The notes under the pieces: generated by a model
Database searches by the model: none
The model's input: only the letters and a program-made list of their open reading frames with translations
Told to the model about the DNA's origin: nothing
Assembly (NCBI RefSeq): GCF_015767275.1
Contig: NZ_JADWMY010000007.1
Coordinates: 1-64,000 of the forward strand
From: Herbaspirillum sp. AP02
GTDB taxonomy: Bacteria > Pseudomonadota > Gammaproteobacteria > Burkholderiales > Burkholderiaceae_D
Length of the DNA: 64,000 nucleotides
Direction of reading: 5' to 3'
Shown here: positions 51,879-60,239 of the stretch, one piece after another
Position numbering within the stretch: the first letter of the stretch is position 1
Layout of the letters: every line of letters begins with the position of its first letter
Position numbers and translations under genes: made by a program

Positions 51879-52667
51879 ATGAACCGTTTTCCCTTCCGTC
51901 TATTATCACTGCCATCACTGTCATCACGATTTTCCGCCCTGACCCTGGCCGGCCTGCTGGCCAGCGCCCCGCTGCTGGCCGCCGACGGCCCGCACCCGGT
52001 CGAAAAGCGCCCGTTCAATCTGCCGCCTTCGGCCGAGCTGCACTACGCCATCCAGGCCAAGCAGAGCGGACTCGACCTCAAGGGCGAGGGCCTGGTGAAG
52101 TGGACCCAGAGCAAGACCGCCTACAGCGTCACGACCGAGACCCGGGCGATGCTGCTGGGCAAGATCCTGGAAACCAGCAGCGAGGGCGCCATCGATGCCT
52201 ACGGCCTGGCGCCGGCCCGTTTCGTGGAAAAGCGCCTGCGCCGCGACCCCACCACCACCACCTTCAACCGTGAGCAGAACAAGATCACCTTCACCGAATC
52301 CGGCGAGAGTTTCCCGCTGCAGGGCGGCGAACAGGATCGCACCGGCATCACCTGGCAGTTCGTCGCCATCGCGCGCGCCAATGCCGCGAAGATGAAGCCG
52401 GGTTCGGAATGGAAGTTCTTCGTGGCCGGTCCGCGTGACGCCGAACAGTGGACCTTCAAGGTGGTCGGCCGCGAAAAGATCAAGACGGCCCAGGGTGAAA
52501 CCGAAGCATTGCACCTGTTCCGCAACCCGCCGCCGGACGACCAGGCCCAGAAGCTCGATATCTGGCTGGCACCCAAGATGGAGTGGTATCCGGTGCGCCT
52601 GAAGTTCACCGATCCCAATGGCGACTATATCGAGCAGGTGCTGGATTCGGTCAGCAAAACCAACTAA
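51879..52667 (+). CDS. DUF3108 family periplasmic protein
   Basis: A 262-residue protein with a signal peptide (FSALTLAGLLASAPLLAADG) and a single DUF3108 domain (ELHYAIQAKQSGLDLKGEG, FPLQGGEQDRTGITWQFVAI, DIWLAPKMEWYPVRLKFTD). GGEQDR and DIWLAP-EWYPVR are shared with the neighbour at 50552-51694, so the pair are paralogues. The intervening 184 bp (51695-51878) contains no further gene. Confidence 0.83.
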   Translation: MNRFPFRLLSLPSLSSRFSALTLAGLLASAPLLAADGPHPVEKRPFNLPPSAELHYAIQAKQSGLDLKGEGLVKWTQSKTAYSVTTETRAMLLGKILETSSEGAIDAYGLAPARFVEKRLRRDPTTTTFNREQNKITFTESGESFPLQGGEQDRTGITWQFVAIARANAAKMKPGSEWKFFVAGPRDAEQWTFKVVGREKIKTAQGETEALHLFRNPPPDDQAQKLDIWLAPKMEWYPVRLKFTDPNGDYIEQVLDSVSKTN

Positions 52668-52689
52668 GCTGGCTCATCACGCAAGACGC

Positions 52690-52722
52690 GGGGCCTGGCC
52701 GGCAGGGATGCCGCCAGGCCCC
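52690..52722 (+). other. GC-rich hairpin after the DUF3108 pair
   Basis: ggggcctggc (52690-52699) / gccaggcccc (52713-52722), 10-bp perfect, with inner cggca/tgccg pairing. No T tract follows, so intrinsic termination is uncertain. It lies 22 bp after the stop and 53 bp before queC. Confidence 0.45.
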
Positions 52723-52775
52723 GTGCCCATCGCTCCATCCGTTCATCCTCCCATCCAGCAGTGAGCCAGAAAACC

Positions 52776-53525
52776 ATGTCCGACACCTCCTCCATCGCCC
52801 CGACCCTGAACACCCAGAGCGCCCTGGTGCTCTTCTCCGGCGGTCAGGATTCCACCACCTGCCTGGCCTGGGCGCTGTCGCGCTACCAGCGTGTGGAAAC
52901 CATCGGCTTCGACTATGGCCAGCGCCACGCCATCGAACTGGAAGTGCGACCGACCCTGCTGGAGAAGATGAAGGGATTTTCCCCCGACTGGCAGGCGCGG
53001 CTGGGCGAGGATCACATGATCGACCTGTCGCTGATCGGCAAGATTTCCGACACCGCCCTCACCCGCGACGTCGAAATCACCATGCAGGACAATGGCCTGC
53101 CCAATACCTTCGTGCCCGGCCGCAACCTGCTGTTCATGACGGTGGCCGCCACCCTGGCCTATCGGCGCGGACTCAACGTGCTGGTGGGCGGCATGTGCGA
53201 AACCGATTTCTCCGGCTATCCCGATTGCCGCGACGACACCATGAAGGCCCTGCAGGTTGCGCTCAACCTGGGTATGGCCACCCAACTGAAGGTCGAGACG
53301 CCGCTGATGTGGATCGACAAGGCCGAGACCTGGGCGCTGGCCGAATCGCTCGGTGGCACCGCGCTGGTCGACCTGATCCGCACCGACACCCACACCTGTT
53401 ACCTGGGTGAACGCGGCCAGTTGCATGCGTGGGGCCATGGCTGCGGCACCTGCCCGGCGTGCCAGTTGCGGGCACGCGGCTACCAGCAATATGCCCAGCA
53501 CGCGGCAAGCAAAAAGATCAGCTGA
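52776..53525 (+). CDS. queC: 7-cyano-7-deazaguanine synthase QueC
   Basis: A 249-residue ATP-dependent enzyme that converts 7-carboxy-7-deazaguanine to preQ0 in queuosine synthesis. PP-loop motif [16 protein letters not shown]; conserved [13 protein letters not shown] and [12 protein letters not shown]; zinc site Cys in HTCYLGE and [13 protein letters not shown]. The ATG at 52776 is chosen by family alignment; a GTG at 52761 would add five residues. No other queuosine genes are in the window. Confidence 0.95.
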   Translation: MSDTSSIAPTLNTQSALVLFSGGQDSTTCLAWALSRYQRVETIGFDYGQRHAIELEVRPTLLEKMKGFSPDWQARLGEDHMIDLSLIGKISDTALTRDVEITMQDNGLPNTFVPGRNLLFMTVAATLAYRRGLNVLVGGMCETDFSGYPDCRDDTMKALQVALNLGMATQLKVETPLMWIDKAETWALAESLGGTALVDLIRTDTHTCYLGERGQLHAWGHGCGTCPACQLRARGYQQYAQHAASKKIS

Positions 53526-53563
53526 TCAGGCACAATAGGCTCACTCCAAAAAGAACGAGCCCC

Positions 53564-54751
53564 ATGCCCAGCCCACGTACCTCCCAGCGCCTGGCCCGCG
53601 GCGCTGCTGCCCTGCTGATCCTGCTGGCCGGCGCCGAAATCGGACGTCGCGTCGCCGACCTGCCCAGCCTGCCGGCGCTGGTCGACCTGCAGTTCGACCT
53701 GACCCCGCGCAGCCAGAGCTACAAGGTCTTCGACGCCAACCCCATCGCCCGCTCCAGCCATCCGCGAGCGCTGCCCGTGGCGCTGCGTCCGCTGGAGACC
53801 AACGTGCCATGGAAAAAGAATGGCCAGCTCAGCATTGCCGACTTCCTCAAGACCACCGCCACCCACGCCTTCGTGGTAGTGCAGGACGGCAGCGTGGTCT
53901 ATGAACGCTACATCGACGGTTTCGACGCCAATTCCCGCTTCACGTCCTTCTCGGTGGCCAAGTCCTTTGTCTCGGCGCTGACTGGCGTGGCCTTGATGCA
54001 AGGCAAGATCAAGTCGCTGGACGAGCCCATCGACCACTACCTCAAGAGCGATGAACTGGCACCCGCCTACGCCGGCATTACCATCGGCCAGTTGCTGGAC
54101 ATGCGTTCCGGCATCGACGTCGACGAGCGCTATGCCGGTTCCCTGACCTCACCGGTGGTGCGCATGTTCGTCAGCACTGACCTGCACAGCTTCCTGGCCC
54201 GGCGCCATGGCTTGCGCTTTGCACCCGGCGAGCGGTTCGAATATCGCAGCGTCGATACCCTGGTGCTGTCGCGGGTGCTGGCGCACGCGACCGGGATGCG
54301 CCTGTCCGACTTCGCGCAGCAAGCCTTGTGGGAACCGCTGGGCATGGAGCAGGATGCCAGCTGGAGCGTGGACAGCCGCAAGCACGGCGTGGAAAAGGCC
54401 TTCTGCTGCCTCAACACCACTGCACGCGAGTTCGCCCGGCTGGGTCTGCTCTATCTGGACCAGGGACGTATCGGCGAGCACCAGGTGATCAGCCCCGCAT
54501 GGGCGGCCGAACCGCGCCGTCCCGACAATCGCAGCGACATCCTCGAATACCGGGATGGCTGGTGGATTCCGCCCGGCAACGCACAGGACCAGGACTTCTC
54601 GGCCATCGGCGTATTCGGACAGTACATCTACGTCAATCCGGCGACGCGCACCGTCATCGTCAAGCTGAGCGACTACGGTGCCGAACAGGACGAAGTATTG
54701 ACCACGCTGGCCATGCGCAGAATCAGCCATTACCTGGTGGGCCGGGACTGA
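53564..54751 (+). CDS. Serine hydrolase, beta-lactamase class C family
   Basis: A 395-residue protein with an N-terminal signal-anchor (RLARGAAALLILLAGAEIG). The active-site SxxK motif is FSVAKSF, the second is a YxS-type FEYRSVD, with the fold-typical ITIGQLLDMRSGIDV and FARLGLLYLDQGRI. The class includes D-aminopeptidases, esterases and penicillin-binding-like enzymes; length and anchor suggest a periplasmic esterase or peptidase rather than a resistance enzyme. Starts 38 bp after queC and ends before a bidirectional terminator. Confidence 0.83.
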   Translation: MPSPRTSQRLARGAAALLILLAGAEIGRRVADLPSLPALVDLQFDLTPRSQSYKVFDANPIARSSHPRALPVALRPLETNVPWKKNGQLSIADFLKTTATHAFVVVQDGSVVYERYIDGFDANSRFTSFSVAKSFVSALTGVALMQGKIKSLDEPIDHYLKSDELAPAYAGITIGQLLDMRSGIDVDERYAGSLTSPVVRMFVSTDLHSFLARRHGLRFAPGERFEYRSVDTLVLSRVLAHATGMRLSDFAQQALWEPLGMEQDASWSVDSRKHGVEKAFCCLNTTAREFARLGLLYLDQGRIGEHQVISPAWAAEPRRPDNRSDILEYRDGWWIPPGNAQDQDFSAIGVFGQYIYVNPATRTVIVKLSDYGAEQDEVLTTLAMRRISHYLVGRD

Positions 54752-54773
54752 GCCATCCGCTGCGGGCACCAAC

Positions 54774-54812
54774 AAAAAACCGCCGGTCACGCTCTCGCGA
54801 CCGGCGGTTTGC
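54774..54812. terminator. Bidirectional terminator between the hydrolase gene and mrcA
   Basis: aaaccgccggtc (54777-54788) / gaccggcggttt (54799-54810), a 12-bp perfect stem with A-rich (plus 5') and T-containing (plus 3') flanks. It suits both the plus-strand hydrolase gene and the minus-strand mrcA gene. Confidence 0.85.
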
Positions 54813-54874
54813 ATTGAATCAGCAGAAAATCTAAACGATATACATCATTATCCGACCAATTCTTCCACGCAGGC

Positions 54875-57274
54875 TCAGAACAACTCGTTCTTCATCTGCG
54901 TCTTGGCCTTTTCTTCTTCAGGCGTCAGGCCACTGCGGTCACCCATGCCCAGGTCGCGCACCATGGCGCTGGGCGGAAACTCGGCGTAGTAATACTCGCC
55001 GCCCGATTCGATCACGCCGTCCGGGACCTTGCGATCCACGTTGGGCACATCCTTGAGCGCCTTGGACATGTAGCTGATCCACACCGGCAGGGCCAGGCCG
55101 CCGCCGGTTTCGCGGTCGCCCAGGCTCTTGGGCTGGTCGTAGCCGATCCAGGCAATCGCGGTCAAGCCGGGCTGGTAACCGGCGAACCAGGCATCCATGG
55201 AGTCGTTGGTGGTACCGGTCTTGCCGGCCAGGTCGGTACGCTTCAACGACAGCGCCTTGACCGCAGTGCCATGGCGCACCACGTCGCGCAGCATGCTGTC
55301 CATGATGAACGCATTGCGGGCATCGATGACACGGTTGGATTCATCCTCGGCCGTAGCCGGCTTGCCCTGCGAGAGCACCTCGCCATTGCTGTCGGTGACC
55401 TTGGTGATCAGATAGGGATTGATCTTGTAGCCGCCGTTGGCGAACACCGAATACGCCCCCACCATCTGCAGCGGGGTGACGTTGCCCGCACCCAGCGCCA
55501 GCGTCAGGTAGGGCGGATTCTTGTCGGCGTCGAAGCCGAAGCGGGTGATGTATTCCTGCGCATACTTCACACCCACGCGTTCCAGGATGCGGATCGAGAC
55601 CAGGTTGATCGACTTCTGCAGCGCGCGGCGCATCGAGATCGGGCCCTCGAACTTGCCCCCGTAGTTCTTCGGCTGCCACACCTGGCCACCGGTCTGGGTG
55701 AAGGTCAGCGGCGCATCATTGATGATGGTGGCCGGCGACAGCCCCTTTTCCAGCGAGGACGAATAGATGAAGGGCTTGAACGACGAACCCGGCTGGCGCC
55801 AGGCCTGCGTAACGTGGTTGAACTTGTTGCGGTTGAAGTCGAAGCCGCCCACCAAAGAGCGGATCGCACCATCCTGCGAGTTCACCGAGACGAAGGCCGA
55901 TTCCACTTCCGGCATCTGGGTGATGATCCAGGCCTTGCCATCCTGGAAGACGCGGATGATGGCGCCGCGCCGGATCTTCTTCTGCGGCGGCGCCTTGTCC
56001 GACAGCAGATTGGCGCCGAAGCCCAGGCCGGCGCCGGAAATGCTGATCTCTTCACCGGTGGAGAGCATGGCCGTGATTTCCTTGGGCTTGGCCTCCAGCA
56101 CCACGGCGGCGACCATGTCATCGCTGTCGGGGTGATCGGCCAGCTCCACTTCCACGGCATCTTCCACGGCTTCCTTGGTGGCGTTGTCCGGCAGGTCCAT
56201 ATAGCCTTCCGGGCCGCGATAGCCATGCCGGCGCTCGTAGTCGATGATGCCGCGACGCAGGGCGATGTAGGCTGCATCCTGGTCGGTCTTGGTGATGGTG
56301 GTGAAGACGTTCAGGCCGCGGATGTAGGTCTCGTCCTTGTATTGCGCGTAGACCAGCTGACGCGCCATTTCGGCCACGTATTCGGCGTGCATGCCGAAGG
56401 CCGAGCTGTCGCCCTTGACCCGCAGTTCCTCGTCCTTGGCTTCCTGGTATTGCGCATCGGTGATGTAACCCAGCTGGCGCATGCGCAGCAGGATGTACTG
56501 CTGGCGCGCATGGGCGCGCTTGGGATTGACCACCGGGTTGTAGGCCGAGGGCGCCTTGGGCAGGCCGGCCAGCATCGCGGCTTCGGCGATGCTGATGTCC
56601 TTCAGTTGCTTGCCGAAATAGATCTGGGCGGCCGAGGCGAAGCCATAGGCGCGCTGGCCCAGATAGATCTGGTTCATGTACACCTCGAGGATCTGGTCCT
56701 TGGTGAGGTTGTTCTCGATCTTCCAGGCCAGCGGGATTTCATAGAAGAACTTGCGCGTGGCCTTCTGCAGGAAGGTCGGCTCGTTGCTGGTCAGGAAGAA
56801 ATTGCGCGCCACCTGCTGGGTGATGGTGGAAGCACCGCCGCCACCGCCGGAGAGGTTGGAGAAGGTGGCCCGGGCAATGCCCTGGTAATCGACGCCGCCG
56901 TGCTCGTAGAAGCGGTCATCCTCGATGGCCAGCACGGCCTTCTTCATGATGTCCGGGATGTCCTTGAAGTGCACCAGGTTGCGGCGTTCCTCGCCAAATT
57001 CGCCGATCAGCACGCCATCGGCCGAGAAGATGCGCAGCGGGATCTTGGGACGGTAATCGGTCAGCGTATCGAGGTCGGGCAGCTTGGGATAGGTCAGCGC
57101 GACGATGAAGGTCACGCCCAGCGCCACCATCACGACCAGACCCAGTACCGTGCCAAACAGGCCCAGGAGGATGCGCAGCGACCAGTGCATGCGCTTGCGC
57201 GGGGCCTTTTCTGCGGGTTTATCCGCCGCCGATGCCGGTTGGTGTTGATCGCCGCCGTTGGAAGATGAAGACAT
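54875..57274 (-). CDS. mrcA: Bifunctional penicillin-binding protein 1A
   Basis: A 799-residue class A PBP: cytoplasmic tail, one helix (LGLVVMVALGVTFIVALTY), glycosyltransferase domain (EDDRFYEHGGVDYQGIARA, GASTITQQVARNFF), an OB-like insert, then the transpeptidase with SxxK in PGSSFKPFIYSS, SIN (KSINLVSIRI) and KTG (AGKTGTTND). It polymerises and cross-links peptidoglycan. Length is close to that of Pseudomonas/Neisseria PonA. It is divergent from pilM across 259 bp, an arrangement conserved in many proteobacteria. Confidence 0.95.
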   Translation of the reverse strand: MSSSSNGGDQHQPASAADKPAEKAPRKRMHWSLRILLGLFGTVLGLVVMVALGVTFIVALTYPKLPDLDTLTDYRPKIPLRIFSADGVLIGEFGEERRNLVHFKDIPDIMKKAVLAIEDDRFYEHGGVDYQGIARATFSNLSGGGGGASTITQQVARNFFLTSNEPTFLQKATRKFFYEIPLAWKIENNLTKDQILEVYMNQIYLGQRAYGFASAAQIYFGKQLKDISIAEAAMLAGLPKAPSAYNPVVNPKRAHARQQYILLRMRQLGYITDAQYQEAKDEELRVKGDSSAFGMHAEYVAEMARQLVYAQYKDETYIRGLNVFTTITKTDQDAAYIALRRGIIDYERRHGYRGPEGYMDLPDNATKEAVEDAVEVELADHPDSDDMVAAVVLEAKPKEITAMLSTGEEISISGAGLGFGANLLSDKAPPQKKIRRGAIIRVFQDGKAWIITQMPEVESAFVSVNSQDGAIRSLVGGFDFNRNKFNHVTQAWRQPGSSFKPFIYSSSLEKGLSPATIINDAPLTFTQTGGQVWQPKNYGGKFEGPISMRRALQKSINLVSIRILERVGVKYAQEYITRFGFDADKNPPYLTLALGAGNVTPLQMVGAYSVFANGGYKINPYLITKVTDSNGEVLSQGKPATAEDESNRVIDARNAFIMDSMLRDVVRHGTAVKALSLKRTDLAGKTGTTNDSMDAWFAGYQPGLTAIAWIGYDQPKSLGDRETGGGLALPVWISYMSKALKDVPNVDRKVPDGVIESGGEYYYAEFPPSAMVRDLGMGDRSGLTPEEEKAKTQMKNELF

Positions 57275-57444
57275 TCGAGATAAACGTTAAAGCAGGCCGG
57301 AGCCGGATTGGAAGAAACAAGCCCGCATTATAGCGGCTCGCCCGGAAGGGCCGCGCGGCCAGGTGTTGCAAATAGACCAAAGCGCAGGAGCACGGTTCCG
57401 GTCAGGATGGACGGAAGTGAAGTAATTGACATCATTTGCTGCAA

Positions 57445-57468
57445 ATTGAGGGGCATTCCTCAATTTTT
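57445..57468 (+). promoter_or_regulatory. Terminator-like stem-loop in the pilM leader
   Basis: attgagg (57445-57451), loop ggcatt, cctcaat (57458-57464) followed by four more T residues (five in total with the stem end). It lies 66 nt before the pilM ATG, with no plus-strand gene upstream to terminate (mrcA is divergent). It could attenuate pilMNOPQ transcription. Confidence 0.5.
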
Positions 57469-57533
57469 CGCTATTCCCCCGCCTCTCGGCCGGCCAGACA
57501 ATTCCCCCTTTCCCCTTGCGAGAGAACCGCGGC

Positions 57534-58433
57534 ATGGCCAGCTCCATCTTTCCTTCCCGCCGGGTGTCGGCACGCCTGTGCGCCGGCCTGGACATCGGTC
57601 CCGACCGGGTCCAGCTGGCCCTGCTGCGCCGCTGCGGCCAACGCCCGCAATTGCTGCGACTGGATCAGCGCCGGTCGGCCCGGCCCTTGTGCCGCGACGG
57701 ACAGGTGGTCGACTTCGATGCACTGGTGCTGATCTGCCGCTCGCTGCTGGACAATCCGGCCTGCCAGGGCGCCATGCTGGCGCTGGCCCTGCCGGCGGCC
57801 ACCCTGACCGGCCGTCGCCTGGTCCTGCCGGCCGCGTCCAGCGAGGTCCAGCGCCTGGCACAGGTGCGCGCCGAAATGGCCGCCCATGGCGCGTCGGACG
57901 AGGCGCAGGTACTGGACTACCGGGTACTCGGTCCGCAACCGGCTTCACCGGCCGACGTCCAGGTGCTGGCACTGGCCGCCTCCACGCTGGCCATCGAAGA
58001 CCGGCTGGCACTGGCCGAGGCACTGAGCCGGCCCCTGGCGACGCTGGCACCGGAGGACCTGTGCCTGGCGGCCTGGTTGCGCGATGAGCGCCGCGCCGAC
58101 CAGACTGCGATCCTGCGGCTGGATCGCGGTGGCAACTGGCTGCTGCATGGCACCGCGCCCACCCACTGTCTGTCGCCGCAGGCTGCCGCGCGCGGACCGC
58201 TGCCCCTGCTGGCCAGCGTGGCGCCGCTCCTCACCCCCCTGCCGCGCAGATTGCTGCTCAGCGGCGACGCCCCCAACCTCAACGTCACCGCACGCGCCTT
58301 CATCAAATATGCCGGCATCGATGCGCAGCTCGCGCCGATCCCCTCGCCGCTGATGCTGTCCTCGGCGATCGCCGCGCAAATCCCGGTCGACTACCAGTTG
58401 GCTCTGGCCCTGGCGTGGGAGGGCATGGCATGA
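57534..58433 (+). CDS. pilM: PilM-like type IV pilus inner-membrane platform protein (diverged)
   Basis: A 299-residue actin-like protein at the start of a pilMNOPQ operon. The opening beta-strand and phosphate loop (LCAGLDIGPDRVQLALLRR) and the second (AILRLDRGGNWLLHG) fit the PilM/FtsA fold. It is about 50 residues shorter than typical PilM and poorly conserved, so the name rests mostly on gene order. The ATG at 57534 is one of two close candidates (57516). Stop overlaps the pilN start (ATGA). Confidence 0.75.
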   Translation: MASSIFPSRRVSARLCAGLDIGPDRVQLALLRRCGQRPQLLRLDQRRSARPLCRDGQVVDFDALVLICRSLLDNPACQGAMLALALPAATLTGRRLVLPAASSEVQRLAQVRAEMAAHGASDEAQVLDYRVLGPQPASPADVQVLALAASTLAIEDRLALAEALSRPLATLAPEDLCLAAWLRDERRADQTAILRLDRGGNWLLHGTAPTHCLSPQAAARGPLPLLASVAPLLTPLPRRLLLSGDAPNLNVTARAFIKYAGIDAQLAPIPSPLMLSSAIAAQIPVDYQLALALAWEGMA

Positions 58434-58987
58434 AGCCGAGCTTCGATTTCTCGCGCACTCCGCAGCAGCGCCGACGCCAGCGCGAACGGGACTTCTATCG
58501 CTGGCTGGGAGCGGCGGCGCTGCTGGGCTGTCTGATCGCCGCGGTACCCGGCCTGCGGGTGTGGTGGCACACCTCATCGCTACACCAGGCCAATGCCCTG
58601 CTGACCCAGGAGTTGCAAACGCTGGCAGCCCAGGTGCAACAGACCAGTGCCCTGCGCGCCCGCATCGATGCGCTGAACAAACAGATCAGCGCGCAAGAGC
58701 AACTGGCCCGACGGCGCCAGCAGGCCATCCTGCTGCTGCGGGGCGCGGCCCAGGCTGGCAACCCGCAGACCCGTCTGCAGCGCGTCGTGCTGCAGGCCGA
58801 ACGGGCCGAACTACGCGGCCATGCGACCACTGCGCAGGCGGTGCAGGACTACGCCACCGCCCTCTCCGGCGCCGGCCTGGACGGCGCCACCCTCAATGAT
58901 CTGCACGCCGAAGAGGGTGGCTACGCCTTCAGCGTGGTCATCCCCTTGGCGCCGTCCGCCGCGAGCGCCATCAAGGAGCCAAAATGA
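58430..58987 (+). CDS. pilN: PilN-like type IV pilus assembly protein
   Basis: A 185-residue bitopic protein: cytoplasmic N-terminus starting MKPSFDFSRTPQQRRR (the PilN-type tail that contacts PilM), one helix (WLGAAALLGCLIAAVPGLRV), then a coiled coil (ALLTQELQTLAAQVQQTSAL) and a small periplasmic ferredoxin-like domain. It overlaps both neighbours by 4 nt. Sequence is diverged; identity rests on topology and order. Confidence 0.75.
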   Translation: MKPSFDFSRTPQQRRRQRERDFYRWLGAAALLGCLIAAVPGLRVWWHTSSLHQANALLTQELQTLAAQVQQTSALRARIDALNKQISAQEQLARRRQQAILLLRGAAQAGNPQTRLQRVVLQAERAELRGHATTAQAVQDYATALSGAGLDGATLNDLHAEEGGYAFSVVIPLAPSAASAIKEPK

Positions 58988-59562
58988 AACCCGCAAGCCT
59001 GCGTACCCATCCGGCCCACTGGCCCCTGCCGGCGCGGCTGGCCCTCTACCTGCTGACTACGCTGCTGTGCGCGGCCAGCGGACTGCTGCTGGCGGTCGGG
59101 GAACTGGACGAATCGCGCCAGTCCGCCCAGCGGCAACAGCAGGACCTGCGCGTGCAGTTCCAATCCGCCCTGAACCAGGCGGTACAGCGGGATGGCCTGC
59201 GGTCGCGCCAGAGCGCACTGGAAATGCAACTGGTCGCGCAACAGGTTCAGCTGTGGCGCCCCGACCAGCAGCAACCCGAACTGTTGCACGCCAAGCTGGC
59301 GCGTCGCGCCGACGAGCATGGGCTGGTGCTGACCTCCTTCCAGCCCCAGCCCGGCAAGCTGAGCGCCGCCATCAGCCTGCGCGGCAAGCATGCCGGCCTG
59401 TTGCGCTTCGTCGAACAGGTCAGCCGGCCACCGATGCCGGTGCTGTTCGAGAACCTGGAAATCACCAGCGAGCGCAGCCCCCAGGCGGCCCTGCTGATGA
59501 AGGCCACGGTCTCCGCGCCCGCTGGCAATGCCACTTCGGCTGCCCTGGAGTCCCCGCCATGA
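58984..59562 (+). CDS. pilO: PilO-like type IV pilus assembly protein
   Basis: A 192-residue bitopic protein with one helix (LALYLLTTLLCAASGLLLAV), a coiled-coil stretch rich in Gln (SRQSAQRQQQDLRVQFQSAL) and a C-terminal periplasmic domain (GKLSAAISLRGKHAGLLRFV) resembling the PilO dimerisation domain. The partner of PilN in the alignment complex. Overlaps neighbours by ATGA on each side. Shorter than the usual 205-215 residues. Confidence 0.75.
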   Translation: MKPASLRTHPAHWPLPARLALYLLTTLLCAASGLLLAVGELDESRQSAQRQQQDLRVQFQSALNQAVQRDGLRSRQSALEMQLVAQQVQLWRPDQQQPELLHAKLARRADEHGLVLTSFQPQPGKLSAAISLRGKHAGLLRFVEQVSRPPMPVLFENLEITSERSPQAALLMKATVSAPAGNATSAALESPP

Positions 59563-60239
59563 GCGCGCTATCCCTTGCCACGCTGATGCTTGCGCCAGCG
59601 TTGCTGGCCGCTGCCGCCTATGCCGCGCTGGTGGCGCTGGAACATCCCGACGAGGCCACGGCGACCCGCCAGTGGATCACCCTCACCCGGGCGCAGGCAC
59701 TGCACGTGCCGTTCACCCCGCCGTTGGCGTCGCGCCCGCTCTCGGGAGAAACGGAGCGCCCGTCATCCGATTTCCCCGATCCTTTCCAACTCGAAAGCGA
59801 CGCCCCCACGCCAGCGGCGACGTCACGGCAGGCGCGCAGCAAAGCCGGCCCTGCCCAGGAAAGCGAGGAAGACGAAGACCTTGTTGCCGCTGCCACCCCA
59901 ACACTCCCATCACCGTCATCCGCTGCAGCCACCCCGGCGCGCCCGGCGCTGCGACTGCTGGGCACGCTACGTCGCAACGAGCACTGGATCGCACTGGTGG
60001 AACTGGATGGCGCCACTCGTCGCCTGCAGGTTGGTGACCTACTTCCCGGCACGCTGGGCGAAGTACTGGCGGTGCACGAAGACCAGATCGCCATCCGCCA
60101 CGCCGGGTCGACCCAGACCATCTCGATGGAAAATTATGCCGCCGGCTCACGTCCAACAGTAAGGCCCTACGCCCGCAGCATGGGCCTGGCACCGCGCAGC
60201 AGCGGGCGCCGCCTGATCCGCCCCGGGGGCCGGCGATGA
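59559..60239 (+). CDS. pilP: PilP-like protein without lipobox
   Basis: A 226-residue protein in the pilP position. It begins with one hydrophobic segment (LATLMLAPALLAAAAYAALV) and lacks the lipobox cysteine that anchors canonical PilP to a membrane. A Pro/Ala/Thr-rich linker with an acidic patch (ESEEDEDL) leads to a homology-region domain (LRLLGTLRRNEHWIALVELD, LQVGDLLPGTLGEVLAVHE) like that of PilP and of GspC of type II secretion. This suggests an inner-membrane-anchored, GspC-like version that still contacts the secretin PilQ. Overlaps neighbours by ATGA. Confidence 0.72.
   Translation: MSALSLATLMLAPALLAAAAYAALVALEHPDEATATRQWITLTRAQALHVPFTPPLASRPLSGETERPSSDFPDPFQLESDAPTPAATSRQARSKAGPAQESEEDEDLVAAATPTLPSPSSAAATPARPALRLLGTLRRNEHWIALVELDGATRRLQVGDLLPGTLGEVLAVHEDQIAIRHAGSTQTISMENYAAGSRPTVRPYARSMGLAPRSSGRRLIRPGGRR

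Noticed and set aside
52690..52722. Intrinsic terminator before queC
   Set aside because: The hairpin is strong but no T tract follows; recorded only as a hairpin.
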